From Pseudophaeobacter sp. EL27 (GTDB taxonomy: Bacteria; Pseudomonadota; Alphaproteobacteria; Rhodobacterales; Rhodobacteraceae): a DNA stretch of 64,000 nt. Both the position numbers and the translations under genes were made by a program. Below are positions 55,539 to 64,000 of this stretch, piece by piece. The stretch spans positions 124,003-188,002 of the forward strand of contig NZ_OMPQ01000014.1 of assembly GCF_900313025.1 (NCBI RefSeq). The letters are read 5' to 3'. The notes beneath the pieces were generated by a model. It made no database searches. It was given only the letters and a program-made list of their open reading frames with translations, and had not been told where the DNA came from. The stretch's first letter is position 1, and every line of letters begins with the position of its first letter.

Positions 55539-56017
55539 TGGAAAATAGATCTTTGGGCATCAGCTATAGGCGTTCTCAGAAAGAGGATGCCAAAGCCGTT
55601 TTTGATCTTGTTTCCGCATCCGTTGCAGCGCTGACCCCCAAGCCCTACGCGCCGGAGGTGGTCGCAAGCTGGATGACAGGACGCAGTGTTGCAGACTATG
55701 TAGCTGATTGCCAAAGCCAAGAAATCTGGATCGCGCAGGCAGGCGACGCGCCCATTGGCTTCTCGCATGGGGTTTCGGGAGAAGTGGTGCGTCTGTTTGT
55801 GGCGGCAGGTCAAACCGGAAAAGGCGCCGGCATCGCGTTGTTTGAACGCGCTTTGGCGGATGCACGCACCGACTGGGACGGGCCAGTCACTATCGAGGCC
55901 ACTTTGAATGCAGTGTCTTTTTTTAAGAGATTTGGCTTTGTTGAGATCGGGCCTAGCGTCTTTGGCGGGCGCGGGTCGGAGCTCCCGGCGATCAAAAAAA
56001 TTGTTCATAAGGGGTAG
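55535..56017 (+). CDS. GNAT family N-acetyltransferase
   Basis: A 160-residue single-domain acetyltransferase: ISYRRSQKEDAKAVFDLVSASV, the acceptor strand EVVRLFVAAGQTGKGAGIALFERAL with the acetyl-CoA loop QTGKGAG, and the C-terminal NAVSFFKRFGFVEIGPSVF. Its ATG overlaps the stop of the GntR gene, so the two are cotranscribed and the regulator may control it. The substrate is unknown. Confidence 0.87.
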   Translation: MMENRSLGISYRRSQKEDAKAVFDLVSASVAALTPKPYAPEVVASWMTGRSVADYVADCQSQEIWIAQAGDAPIGFSHGVSGEVVRLFVAAGQTGKGAGIALFERALADARTDWDGPVTIEATLNAVSFFKRFGFVEIGPSVFGGRGSELPAIKKIVHKG

Positions 56018-56087
56018 ATTCGACCCAAAGTCAGGTCCGCTTGAAGGGGTTCCCATGACCCTTTTGGGCAAGGGCTGATGGAAAAAA

Positions 56088-56121
56088 AAAGGCCCAATCC
56101 CTTTGCCGGGATCGGGCCTTT
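56088..56121 (-). terminator. Intrinsic terminator of accA
   Basis: Fourteen-base arms with one G-U pair (56088-56101 and 56108-56121), a six-base loop, and on the minus strand a run of nine T residues after the stem. It lies 23 bases past the accA stop. Confidence 0.85.
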
Positions 56122-56143
56122 GAAACCTAAGAGCCGGGGGGAT

Positions 56144-57106
56144 TTACGCGGCGAGGCCTTTGGAGCCGATGTCGAGGAACTTTTGGCGGCGGTCCTTGAT
56201 CAGCTCAGCGCCATCTTTGTCTTTCAAATCGTCCAGCATCTCCTGGATGGCATTGCCCACCGCGGTCATGGAGGCCTTGGCGTCGCGATGCGCCCCGCCC
56301 ATGGGTTCGGGGATGATACGGTCGATCACCGCCAGCTCATGCAGGTTCTGCGCCGTGAGACGCAGGGCCTCGGCCGCTTCGCGCATTTTCTCGGCGTCTT
56401 TCCACAGGATCGAGGCGCAGCCTTCGGGGGAAATCACTGAATAGACAGCATGTTCCAGCATCGCCACGCGGTTGGCGGTGGCAAAGGCCACGGCGCCGCC
56501 AGAGCCGCCTTCGCCGATAATCACGGAAATCACTGGCACACCGATTTTCAGGCTCATCTCAGTTGAGCGGGCAATCGCCTCGGACTGGCCGCGCTCTTCG
56601 GCACCTTTGCCGGGGTAGGCGCCCGTGGTGTCGACCAGTGTCACAACCGGCAAACCAAAGCGTCCGGCCATCTCCATCAGGCGCACGGCTTTGCGATAGC
56701 CCTCGGGGCGGGCCATGCCAAAGTTATGCAGGATGCGGGCCTTGGTGTTGGAGCCCTTTTCATGGCCGATCACCATCACTGGCTGGTCGTTGAACCGTGC
56801 CAGTCCACCCATAACGGCGAGATCATCGGCAAAGTTACGATCTCCCGCCAGAGGCGTGTATTCGGTGAACAGCGCGTCGATGTAATCGCGGCAATGGGGC
56901 CGATCGGGGTGACGAGCCACCTGACATTTGCGCCAGGGGGTCAGCTCTTTGTAGAGATCTTTCAGCAGCTGCTCGGCTTTGGCGTCCAGCGCCGCGGCCT
57001 CATCCGCTATGTCCATCTCCTCGTTGGCCCGTGCCAAGGCTCGGAGCTCTTCTGCTTTGCCTTCAATTTCGGCCAGCGGTTTTTCAAATTCCAGGTACTG
57101 AGTCAT
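56144..57106 (-). CDS. accA: Acetyl-CoA carboxylase carboxyltransferase subunit alpha
   Basis: AccA forms with AccD the carboxyltransferase that makes malonyl-CoA for fatty acid synthesis. The 320-residue protein opens with [17 protein letters not shown] and contains [62 protein letters not shown] and [17 protein letters not shown], all AccA signatures. The ATG at 57106 is chosen on family alignment; a long upstream extension overlaps the divergent AraC gene region. A strong terminator follows. Confidence 0.96.
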   Translation of the reverse strand: MTQYLEFEKPLAEIEGKAEELRALARANEEMDIADEAAALDAKAEQLLKDLYKELTPWRKCQVARHPDRPHCRDYIDALFTEYTPLAGDRNFADDLAVMGGLARFNDQPVMVIGHEKGSNTKARILHNFGMARPEGYRKAVRLMEMAGRFGLPVVTLVDTTGAYPGKGAEERGQSEAIARSTEMSLKIGVPVISVIIGEGGSGGAVAFATANRVAMLEHAVYSVISPEGCASILWKDAEKMREAAEALRLTAQNLHELAVIDRIIPEPMGGAHRDAKASMTAVGNAIQEMLDDLKDKDGAELIKDRRQKFLDIGSKGLAA

Positions 57107-57317
57107 ATCGCCTCGCTCACGCGGTTTTGCCGTATATGGCCTTCTGTGCGCGCAGATGCAACTCTGTGCCTTGCCTTGGGTCAACGAAATGCACTTGGCT
57201 TGGCGTGCTGCGGCCCTGTCACGGGCCAATATTGTGCAACAGCGCAGCAGGTCAGCAAGATTTGTGATCCCGACCCGTGGCACATCTCCTCCGGCAAGAG
57301 AGAAGGATATCCCGGTA

Positions 57318-58151
57318 ATGACCGCCACCTATGAAAAGCGCATCCTGCGGGTGCTCGACTATATCCATGACCACCCCGCAGGGGATCTGTCGCTGGACCA
57401 GCTGGCAGATGTTGCGGCGATGTCGCGGTTTCACTGGCACCGGGTGTTTCGTGCGGTCACCGGCGAGACCTGTGCGCAGGCGGTGCGTCGCATTCGCCTG
57501 CATCGGGCCGCCAGTGCGCTCCTGTTGACCCAGGACAGTCTCGCGCAGATCGCCCAGGCGGTGGGCTATCCCAACCAAGGCTCCTTCTCTCGCGCATTCA
57601 CCGAGGCCTATGGTGCCAGCCCTGCGGGCTTTCGCAAGGCGCCGTCCCATTTCCCCTCTCGACCTGACTTTAAGACCGGAGATTACCCCATGCATCCTGT
57701 TGCTTTACGTGAAGAACCCGCGCGCCGTCTTGTGGGCCTTGCCCATCAGGGCAGCTATCATTTGATCGGCAAACGCTTTGAGAGCTTTGGCGCTCTTTGT
57801 GAAACACGCAGTCTTTGGCCTCAGATGGGCCCGCTGACGGCGATTTACTACGATGATCCTGACAGCATCCCGGAGACCGCGCTGCGCAGTTTTGCCGGCG
57901 GTGTTTTCACCGGCGCAGAGATCCCTGAAGGGATGGAAGAAAAGCAGATTGTCGGCGGCAAGACAGCAGTGCTCACCTATAAGGGGGCCTATTCCGGGAT
58001 ATCAGCTGCCTATCACAGCCTGTTTGGCGGTTGGCTGCCTTCCTCGGGCGAAGAGCCCGCCGAGGCGCCCTGTTACGAGATCTATCTCAACAACCCACGC
58101 GAGGTGGCCCCCGAGGAGCTGCTGACTGAGATCTGCCTGCCGCTCAAATAG
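57318..58151 (+). CDS. AraC family regulator with GyrI-like effector domain
   Basis: A 277-residue regulator of the Rob/SoxS-like fusion type. Residues 1-105 carry two AraC helix-turn-helix motifs ([60 protein letters not shown]). Residues about 120-277 are a GyrI-like small-molecule-binding domain ([67 protein letters not shown]). The ATG at 57318 is the family start. Divergent from accA; no target is obvious. Confidence 0.9.
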   Translation: MTATYEKRILRVLDYIHDHPAGDLSLDQLADVAAMSRFHWHRVFRAVTGETCAQAVRRIRLHRAASALLLTQDSLAQIAQAVGYPNQGSFSRAFTEAYGASPAGFRKAPSHFPSRPDFKTGDYPMHPVALREEPARRLVGLAHQGSYHLIGKRFESFGALCETRSLWPQMGPLTAIYYDDPDSIPETALRSFAGGVFTGAEIPEGMEEKQIVGGKTAVLTYKGAYSGISAAYHSLFGGWLPSSGEEPAEAPCYEIYLNNPREVAPEELLTEICLPLK

Positions 58152-58186
58152 GACAGGCTGATCTGCTCAGGATCTGGCCATGACAG

Positions 58187-58780
58187 TTATGGCCAGATCA
58201 CCGGATAGAGCGAAGCCACCAAGAGGGCGGCCATGAGCCAGTTGAACTGGGTGAGCCGGCGGGGGTTGGTGAGAAAGCGCGCCATTTGTTGACCCAGAAC
58301 GGTCCAGGATCCAACTGAGGGCAGGTTGATGGCGCCAAACACTGCGGCCACCACAAAGATCGCCCAAAGCGTTTGACTCGGCGTATAGGCGCTGATCGCG
58401 GTGAGGGCCATGGCCCAGGCCTTTGGGTTGACCCATTGAAAGGCGGCAGCCTGCAGAAAGGTCATTGGCGTGCCGCTGCTTCCGGAAGCCTCTGCCGGGC
58501 CCGCATTGGCAATTTTCCAGGCGAGGTAAAGCAGATACAGCACCGAAGCCAGCTTGAGAATGGTGTAGCTTATGGGGAAGGCGTCAAAGATCTGTACCAA
58601 TCCTGCGCCGACGAGGATCACCATAAAGACAAAGCCAAGCGCGACCCCCAGCATGTGGGGAATGGTACGGCGGAAGCCAAAATTGGCGCCCGACGCCATC
58701 AGCATCAGATTGTTGGGGCCGGGGGTGATTGAGGACACAAAGGCGAAGAGCGCAAGCGCGAGGAAGAGTTCATAAGTCAT
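58187..58780 (-). CDS. LysE family amino-acid exporter (RhtB-like)
   Basis: A 197-residue inner-membrane protein with about six helices. The signature SSITPGPNNLMLMASGANFGFRRTIPHMLG is near the start, and AFQWVNPKAWAMALTAISAY is in the centre. Members export amino acids or related compounds. It is divergent from an Lrp/AsnC-type regulator 72 bases away, a very common arrangement in which the regulator activates the exporter when its amino acid accumulates. Confidence 0.9.
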   Translation of the reverse strand: MTYELFLALALFAFVSSITPGPNNLMLMASGANFGFRRTIPHMLGVALGFVFMVILVGAGLVQIFDAFPISYTILKLASVLYLLYLAWKIANAGPAEASGSSGTPMTFLQAAAFQWVNPKAWAMALTAISAYTPSQTLWAIFVVAAVFGAINLPSVGSWTVLGQQMARFLTNPRRLTQFNWLMAALLVASLYPVIWP

Positions 58781-58852
58781 GGCGCATAAATGACGCGTTT
58801 GACCCCGAATGAAATTGCGTTGTTGTGCGGTTTTTGGCTAATACTGCAATCC

Positions 58853-59305
58853 ATGGCGAAGAATGATAAAATAAACCAACAAATATTGCAGGAATTGCTG
58901 CGCGATGGGCGTATCAGCAATCTGGAGCTTGCGGACCGGGTTGGCCTGTCCCCCTCTGCCTGCCTGCGTCGAGTGCAGGATCTGGAACAGGCCGGAGTGA
59001 TCACGGGCTACCGAGCGGTTTTGGATCGCGATGCCATGGGCGCGGGCTTTGTCACCTATATTGGTGTTGCTCTGGGCGAACATACCAAAGAGGCGCAGCA
59101 GGCCTTTGAGCGGGCGATGGATGAGGCGCGTGAGGTGGTGGAATGCCACAATATCACGGGAACGATCGAATATCTGTTACGGGTCGAATGCGCTGATCTG
59201 CCCAGCTACAAACTGTTCCATACCGATATTCTCGGCACCTCGCCCTTTGTCACGGCGATTACTACCTATGTGGTAATGGGCTCGCCCAAAGACCTGCGTG
59301 GCTAG
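58853..59305 (+). CDS. Lrp/AsnC family transcriptional regulator
   Basis: A 150-residue Lrp-type regulator. The helix-turn-helix is NQQILQELLRDGRISNLELADRVGLSPSACLRRVQDLEQAGVITGY and the C-terminal RAM (ligand-binding) domain includes VVECHNITGTIEYLLRVECADLPSY. The ATG at 58853 (MAKNDKINQQ) is preferred over an in-frame start 63 bases upstream, which would lie in the shared promoter region. It is divergent from the LysE exporter gene, its probable target. Confidence 0.92.
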   Translation: MAKNDKINQQILQELLRDGRISNLELADRVGLSPSACLRRVQDLEQAGVITGYRAVLDRDAMGAGFVTYIGVALGEHTKEAQQAFERAMDEAREVVECHNITGTIEYLLRVECADLPSYKLFHTDILGTSPFVTAITTYVVMGSPKDLRG

Positions 59306-59327
59306 ACCCTGCAGGGGGTGTTTTTTG

Positions 59328-59350
59328 AATATTTATAGAAAGGTGATGGG
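59328..59350 (+). repeat. GAATATTT-type intergenic repeat, copy 3
   Basis: GAATATTT followed by ATAGAAAGGTGATGG matches the other copies; it lies between the convergent Lrp-type and racemase-like genes. Confidence 0.45.
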
Positions 59351-59368
59351 AGCGGTAGAGTAATTTGC

Positions 59369-60007
59369 CTATGCACCTTTTGGGGAGAGGGAGTCATGGC
59401 CCGCGGGCAGCAGGGCCTGCAGGGCGGTCTCGGGCGAGGTGAGGACGGGGATATCCAGCTGAGAGGCCAGGTTGGGGCCTGCCTCTTTCATGGAGGCCTG
59501 AGCCAAAACCACAGCGGAGGTTTTAGGGCGGGTTGCAAGCGCCGCGAGAACGGCTGTTGTGATGGCCTCGGCAAAGGCGGTCATGTCGCCTGTCTCGAAC
59601 AGATGCCAGAGATCTGTGAGGTTGAGGAGGGTGAAATCTGGTGACGCTCCGATTTCAGAGAAGGCGCGGCGGAGCAGGGCGCTGGAGGGGGTACGTGTGC
59701 TGTCCAGGCAATAGGCCATCAGCACCGGGCCGCCGGTCAGAGCTGCCTGTTGCATCATTGGCCAGTCGATCCGGGTGGCACCTGCGATTTCGGCCACTTC
59801 CCCGATGGTGGTGCAGCTGCACAGAACCGGGCCTTTCAGGCCTTTGATGGTGCTGGCGATTTCATCACGCAGGCTATCATCAATGCCGTCTCGCGCGCGG
59901 GCCAGCCAATCGGCGCGGACAATTTGGCTGAGGCTTGCGTCGGGCGCCAGTGAGGCAAAGCTGGCAACATGTACCTCGGCTGTGTGTATCAGCGTTAGAT
60001 CTGCCAT
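59369..60007 (-). CDS. Aspartate/glutamate racemase-like protein
   Basis: A 212-residue protein resembling the Asp/Glu/hydantoin racemase superfamily: GPVLCSCTTIGEVAEIAG near residue 62 holds the first conserved cysteine region, and the second conserved site is represented by SAVVLAQASMKEAGP. In active racemases the second site has a cysteine (ACT/ACS); here it is Ala-Gln-Ala, so two-base racemase chemistry is unlikely. It may be a lyase, isomerase or an inactive relative. It stands alone. Moderate confidence in the fold, low in any activity. Confidence 0.6.
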   Translation of the reverse strand: MADLTLIHTAEVHVASFASLAPDASLSQIVRADWLARARDGIDDSLRDEIASTIKGLKGPVLCSCTTIGEVAEIAGATRIDWPMMQQAALTGGPVLMAYCLDSTRTPSSALLRRAFSEIGASPDFTLLNLTDLWHLFETGDMTAFAEAITTAVLAALATRPKTSAVVLAQASMKEAGPNLASQLDIPVLTSPETALQALLPAGHDSLSPKGA

Positions 60008-60267
60008 ATGAGTTCCCCTGTTCGCGGTGTATTTATGAAGCAGTATCCTATCTGTTCCCGGGGGTCTTGGACTAAGGGTTTCTTACTCTGGTCGCAGGGA
60101 CCAGCCCCAAGGGTCTGGCGATGGTTCATTGGAGTGACTTGCCCCGTTTCCGGAAAGCGGGAACATAGAAGGGCGGCACACAGAAGAGGCGCCCCAATTG
60201 GAGCGCCCCGAAGTGGAATTTAGAAGAAAACAAAGGCCGACTTGTTAACGGGTCCAGCTGCCAAAAA

Positions 60268-61227
60268 TCAGCCGTTGGCGATCAGTTCGGACTGGGCCAC
60301 GATCACTTCGGCCTGCTTGATTGAGGCGATGTCGACCAGGCGGCCTTTGTAGACGGTGGCGCCTTCGCCGTTGGCCTTGGCCTGTTCCATCGCCGCGAGG
60401 ATCTCACGGGCCTCTGCAACGGCTTCCTCAGATGGGGTGAAGACCTCATTGGCCAGGCCGATCTGTTTGGGATGGATGGCCCATTTGCCAACCATGCCGA
60501 GGGTGGCAGAGCGTTTTGCCTGGGCGATATAGCCCTCATCGTCAGAGAAGTCGCCAAAGGGACCATCAACGGGCAGTACCCCATGGGTGCGGCAGGCGGC
60601 GACGATGGCGGCCTGGGCCCAGTGCCAGGGGTCGGACCAGTGCTTTTCGCCTTCGCGCAGCATGTAGTAGTTTTCCTGAGTGCCGCCGATACCGGTGGTC
60701 TGCATGCCCATCGAGGCGGCAAAATCCGCCGCACCCAGCGACATGGCCTGCATCCGGGGGCTGCTGGCGGCAATGGCCTCTACATGGGCGATGCCGGCAG
60801 CCGATTCGATGATGACCTCAAAAGACACGGGTTTGCTGCGGCCCTTGGCGCGCTCAATCGCAGTGACCAGCGCATCCACGGCATAGACATCTTCGGCGCA
60901 GCCCACCTTGGGGATCATGATCTGATCCAGACGGTCACCGGCCTGTTCCAGCAGATCGACGACATCGCGGTACCAGTAGGGGGTGTCGAGGCTGTTGATC
61001 CGCACCGACATGTATTTGTTGCCCCAATCCACGGTATTGAGCGCCTCAATGACATTGGCACGGGCCACGTCCTTATCGGTGGGGGCAACCGAATCTTCGA
61101 GATCGAGGTTGATTACATCAGCAGCAGAGGCCGCCATTTTGGCAAAGAGTTTGGTGTTGGAGCCTGGGCCAAACAGCTGGCAGCGGTTGGGGCGGGCAGG
61201 GGCGGCGGGCTGAAGGCGAAAGCTCAT
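60268..61227 (-). CDS. mcl1: L-malyl-CoA/beta-methylmalyl-CoA lyase
   Basis: Mcl1 cleaves L-malyl-CoA to acetyl-CoA and glyoxylate, and beta-methylmalyl-CoA to propionyl-CoA and glyoxylate, in the ethylmalonyl-CoA pathway of acetate assimilation. The 319-residue protein (Rhodobacter Mcl1 is about 318) has RCQLFGPGSNTKLFAKMAAS, DVINLDLEDSVAPTDKD (metal-binding Asp/Glu), FEVIIESAAGIAHVEAIA and LGAADFAASMGMQTTGIGG. It is divergent from the MFS transporter gene. Acetate from the AckA branch of taurine use could be assimilated through this pathway. Confidence 0.95.
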   Translation of the reverse strand: MSFRLQPAAPARPNRCQLFGPGSNTKLFAKMAASAADVINLDLEDSVAPTDKDVARANVIEALNTVDWGNKYMSVRINSLDTPYWYRDVVDLLEQAGDRLDQIMIPKVGCAEDVYAVDALVTAIERAKGRSKPVSFEVIIESAAGIAHVEAIAASSPRMQAMSLGAADFAASMGMQTTGIGGTQENYYMLREGEKHWSDPWHWAQAAIVAACRTHGVLPVDGPFGDFSDDEGYIAQAKRSATLGMVGKWAIHPKQIGLANEVFTPSEEAVAEAREILAAMEQAKANGEGATVYKGRLVDIASIKQAEVIVAQSELIANG

Positions 61228-61404
61228 CGGTAGTGTCTCCCAAAGGTAATGAAATTGCGTGACGTTTGTGTTGGGTGATATTTAGTTGCGCCCCGCTTCG
61301 CAAGTGAATTGTGCATCCGCAGAAATACGACGCTGCGATGCGGCGGCGTATTTGTTGCCGCAAATAAGCAAGCTTGCCAGAGGTAATCCTGTCAGCTCTG
61401 CGAT

Positions 61405-62673
61405 ATGAAACGCGCATTCCTTGAAAACTGGGCCCTGTTCCTGGGCATGATTCTTTTGATGGTGGCCAATGGGCTGCTGGTTACTTTGCTGACAATCCGG
61501 GGCGCCAGCCTCGGGTTTTCGGAGTTCACAATCTCGCTGATGCAGGCGGCCTATCCGCTGGGAGCGCTGATCGGCACCGCAGTGGCGCCGCGCATGGTGG
61601 AAAAGGTCGGCCATATCCGCGCCTTCTCGGCGCTGGCCTCATTGGTTTCAATCGCGGCGATCTTGCATCTGTTGACCTCGGACCCAATTTCCTGGTCGGC
61701 GATGCGGTTCCTGGCCGGATTCTGCTACCCTGGTCTCTATGTGATCACCGAAAGCTGGCTGCAAGCCAAGGCGGAGAACCACAACCGGGCTCAGATCCTG
61801 TCGATCTATTTTATGATCTGGATGGCGGGACCGGCTATTGGCACCGCCATGGTTGCCCTGCCGGACCCAGGCGGCAATCTGTTGTTCGGTGTGGTATCCA
61901 TCCTGATATCCCTGTCGATTGTTCCTCTGCTATTGTCCGGCAATAGGGCGCCTGACTATGAGGTGCCTGACCGGATGTCGGTGAGGAAGCTCTATAAGGT
62001 GTCGCCCATGGCTGTGGTTGGCAATCTTGTCAGCGCCATGGCCGTGGCCGCCTGGTTTATTACCCTGCCACTGTATGCCCTGTCTCTGGGGATGAGTGCG
62101 GCCCAGGCCTCTGGGGTTCTGGTGGTGGCGATGGTGGTCGGGGCATTGGTGCAATACCCGGTGGGCTGGGTAAGCGACAAGACGGATCGCAGACTGGTGC
62201 TTTTAGGGCTTGGCCTGACTGGGGCCGGGGCCTGCTTCTGGATGTTGATCAGCCCCTCGCAGACCTCGGTGGTGATCGGTTTTGGCCTGCTCGCGGGGGC
62301 CAGCCTGCCAATGTATGCGGTCTGTACCGCCCATGCGAATGACCAGTTGAAATCTTCACAGATCGTGCCTGCGAGCGGCACCATGTTGTTCCTGCTCAAT
62401 CTCGGCCAGTTCATTGGCACTTTGGTGGGGCCAAATACGGTCAGCATTGCTGACGGAAAGGGCTTCCTCCTGGTGCTCGCGGCCCTGTGTTTACTGGTTG
62501 TTGGAGTGGCAATTCTGCGACGTGGTCAGGAGGAGGCTCCGGAAGAAACTGGCAGTTTGCAGGCCATTGCGGTGCTTGGTGCTTCGCAATCCGGGGTGTT
62601 GCAGGCCGAATCCTGGTTGGAGGAGGAAGAAAGTGGCGCAGAGCCGGACCTATCGGAGAAATCTTCGAAATAG
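61405..62673 (+). CDS. MFS transporter
   Basis: A 422-residue inner-membrane protein with about twelve helices. It carries ILLMVANGLLVTLLTIRGASLGFSEFTIS, the loop-region RMVEKVGHIRAFSA, PVGWVSDKTDRRLVLLGLG (MFS motif A-like) and LAGASLPMYAVCTAHANDQL. The layout resembles YcaD-like MFS members of unknown substrate. The last 60 residues are a hydrophilic, glutamate-rich tail. It is followed by the dgcN gene on the same strand after about 110 bases. Confidence 0.85.
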   Translation: MKRAFLENWALFLGMILLMVANGLLVTLLTIRGASLGFSEFTISLMQAAYPLGALIGTAVAPRMVEKVGHIRAFSALASLVSIAAILHLLTSDPISWSAMRFLAGFCYPGLYVITESWLQAKAENHNRAQILSIYFMIWMAGPAIGTAMVALPDPGGNLLFGVVSILISLSIVPLLLSGNRAPDYEVPDRMSVRKLYKVSPMAVVGNLVSAMAVAAWFITLPLYALSLGMSAAQASGVLVVAMVVGALVQYPVGWVSDKTDRRLVLLGLGLTGAGACFWMLISPSQTSVVIGFGLLAGASLPMYAVCTAHANDQLKSSQIVPASGTMLFLLNLGQFIGTLVGPNTVSIADGKGFLLVLAALCLLVVGVAILRRGQEEAPEETGSLQAIAVLGASQSGVLQAESWLEEEESGAEPDLSEKSSK

Positions 62674-62786
62674 CCTCAATGCCATCGCAGAATCTTGCGT
62701 CAAGAGGCGGAGAATCTGCAAAAAGGGTATGAACTTGCGGCAAATTCCTCCGAAAATCGGCGTTAAGATAGCAAAGGAAACCCGTC

Positions 62787-63788
62787 ATGATCGAGACACC
62801 ATATCTGTTGTTCCTGGGCGATGCGCCCGACATGTTGGCAGCCAAGGTTGCCATTGGCATCCGCGACTGGCGTCCGGATCACGCGGTAGGTCAGATCCGC
62901 CTGCCCGGTTGTGGTGCCGATCTTGGTCTGACCGAGATGACCCTGGCCGAGGCCAAGGCGGCAGGCGCCAAGACACTGGTGATTGGCGTGGCCAACCGGG
63001 GGGGTGTTATTTCCGCCGCCTGGAAAGAAGTGCTGATCCAAGCGCTGGAGATGGGCTATGATCTGGCCTCGGGCCTGCATAACCTGCTGCGCGACGAAGG
63101 CGATCTGGTGGCTGCGGCCCAGACCCATGGCGGCACTCTGCATGACGTGCGCGTGCCCACCGATGGCTATCCAATTGCCAATGGCGTGACCCGCACCGGC
63201 AAGCGTTGCCTGGCGGTTGGTACCGATTGCTCGGTTGGCAAGATGTACACGGCTTTGGCAATGGACGCCGAAATGCAGAAGCGCGGTATGAAATCGACCT
63301 TCCGCGCCACCGGCCAGACCGGCATCCTGATCACCGGCCACGGCGTGCCGCTGGACGCTGTCATTGCCGACTTCATGGCGGGTTCGGTGGAATATCTGAC
63401 CCCCGACAACGATGAAGACCACTGGGATCTGATCGAGGGCCAGGGCTCTCTGTTCCACGTCTCCTACTCCGGCGTTACCATGGCGCTGGTGCATGGCGGT
63501 CAGGCTGATGCGCTGATCCTTTGCCACGAGCCAACCCGCTCGCATATGCGTGGTTTGCCGGGTTATACCGTGCCCTCGCTGGAAGAGCTGCGTGACGTGG
63601 CCTTGCCGCTGGCACAGCGGGCAAACCCGGCTTGCAAGATCGTGGGCATCTCGGTGAATACCCAGCATCTGTCTGAAGATGAGGCGGTGAAATACCTGGC
63701 CGAGACTGAGGCGCGTATGGGCCTGCCGGCGGTTGACCCCTATCGCCATGGCGCTGGCCGCCTGGTGGATGCGCTGGCTGCCTGCTGA
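62787..63788 (+). CDS. dgcN: N-acetyltransferase DgcN (DUF1611 family), D-glutamate catabolism
   Basis: DgcN proteins N-acetylate D-glutamate as the first step of a D-Glu degradation route known from marine bacteria; DgcA then racemises N-acetyl-D-Glu. The 333-residue protein belongs to DUF1611: YLLFLGDAPDMLAAKVAIGI, the P-loop-like VGTDCSVGKMYTALAM, RATGQTGILITGHGVPLDAV, and EGQGSLFHVSYSGVTMALVHGG. Assignment rests on the family and on the next gene starting like DgcA. The ATG follows AGCAAAGGAAA. Without the DgcA partner in full the pathway call is likely but not certain. Confidence 0.8.
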   Translation: MIETPYLLFLGDAPDMLAAKVAIGIRDWRPDHAVGQIRLPGCGADLGLTEMTLAEAKAAGAKTLVIGVANRGGVISAAWKEVLIQALEMGYDLASGLHNLLRDEGDLVAAAQTHGGTLHDVRVPTDGYPIANGVTRTGKRCLAVGTDCSVGKMYTALAMDAEMQKRGMKSTFRATGQTGILITGHGVPLDAVIADFMAGSVEYLTPDNDEDHWDLIEGQGSLFHVSYSGVTMALVHGGQADALILCHEPTRSHMRGLPGYTVPSLEELRDVALPLAQRANPACKIVGISVNTQHLSEDEAVKYLAETEARMGLPAVDPYRHGAGRLVDALAAC

Positions 63789-63830
63789 TCCAGAATTCTG
63801 ACCGGAGGCCCTGATCGTCAGGGCAGGAGC

Positions 63831-63862
63831 CTCCGGCGGGAATATTTTTTAGAAAGATGATA
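63831..63862 (+). repeat. GAATATTT-type intergenic repeat, copy 4
   Basis: CTCCGGCGGGAATATTT, then TTTAGAAAGATGATA; the best match to the consensus with a GGAGCCTCCGGC prefix. It lies in the dgcN-dgcA gap. Confidence 0.55.
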
Positions 63863-63867
63863 TAGCA

Positions 63868-63905
63868 GAAGGCCGGGTTAGGCTGGCCTTCAAGCGCGGC
63901 TTTTT
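63868..63905 (+). terminator. Terminator-like hairpin in the dgcN-dgcA gap
   Basis: Seven-base arms GAAGGCC / GGCCTTC with a ten-base loop, then CAAGCGCGGC and five T residues. The T-run is ten bases from the stem, so it may be a weak attenuator rather than a full terminator. Confidence 0.4.
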
Positions 63906-63939
63906 GTATCTGCAAAGAGTAGCAATAAAGGGCAGGACC

Positions 63940-64000
63940 ATGAAAATCACCGTTACACCGGATGTCTTTAAACTGGCGCAGGTTTTTACCATCTCACGCG
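63940..64000 (+). CDS. dgcA: N-acetyl-D-glutamate racemase DgcA, 3'-partial
   Basis: Only about 20 codons are inside the window: MKITVTPDVFKLAQVFTISR, which matches the N-terminus of the DgcA/dipeptide epimerase group of the enolase superfamily. A GGCAGGA ribosome site precedes the ATG. The position right after dgcN supports the call. The rest of the gene lies beyond the right edge. Confidence 0.7.
   Translation, partial: MKITVTPDVFKLAQVFTISR

Overview
The window looks like a chromosomal segment of a marine roseobacter (Alphaproteobacteria, Rhodobacterales, Phaeobacter/Ruegeria/Leisingera-like). The evidence is the gene content: L-malyl-CoA lyase of the ethylmalonyl-CoA pathway, a taurine/sulfoacetaldehyde locus with SoeABC, a TIGR02300-type FYDLN acidic protein, a DgcN/DgcA pair, and many compact ATGA-overlapping operons in GC-rich DNA. 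The genus cannot be fixed from the sequence alone. No prophage, integron, insertion sequence, CRISPR array or rRNA gene was found. One tRNA (Ala, GGC) is present.

Layout. 0-6.2 kb: housekeeping genes (rsmD fragment, HAD phosphatase, map, sfsA) and an overlapping operon cinA-GNAT-peroxidase-like-ompA. 6.2-26.7 kb: regulators, transporters and metabolism (LysR/AEC, DUF4399, NIPSNAP/ABM pair, fadH-like reductase, rppH, EamA/MarR divergon, adenosine kinase-nth, serine hydrolase, Ada-like repair protein, YafY regulator, OmpA lipoprotein, MaoC-type hydratase, divergent halves of an MnmC-like system, DMT exporter, Slt, dapA). 26.8-42.5 kb: a C2-sulfonate locus. 42.8-45 kb: a BKACE plus class III aminotransferase pair. 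45-49.8 kb: a chemoreceptor and katG. 50.1-53.2 kb: an accessory-looking stretch with an unusual trypsin-like protein and the 3' remnant of a giant adhesin. 53.4-64 kb: tRNA-Ala, small regulators, accA, mcl1, an MFS transporter and dgcN-dgcA.

The most coherent system is taurine dissimilation. Tpa converts taurine to sulfoacetaldehyde. Xsc converts that to acetyl phosphate plus sulfite. AckA, in the place of the more usual Pta, would make acetate plus ATP. TauE would export sulfite, SoeABC would oxidise sulfite to sulfate, and a YeiH/TauZ-type carrier would export sulfate. TauR, a MocR-type regulator, lies upstream. Direct repeats with exactly 22-bp spacing occur in front of both xsc and tauR, and a matching 11-mer lies in front of tpa, which suggests a TauR regulon. 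No taurine uptake system is in the window.

Non-coding highlights are two copies of an ~83-bp repeat with conserved linkers but different hairpin stems, both in convergent intergenic gaps; a family of GAATATTT...GAAAGRTGA elements; and clear operators for the MarR, YafY and ArsR regulators. Starts were chosen by family N-termini and ribosome binding sites, so several are shorter than the longest open frame.
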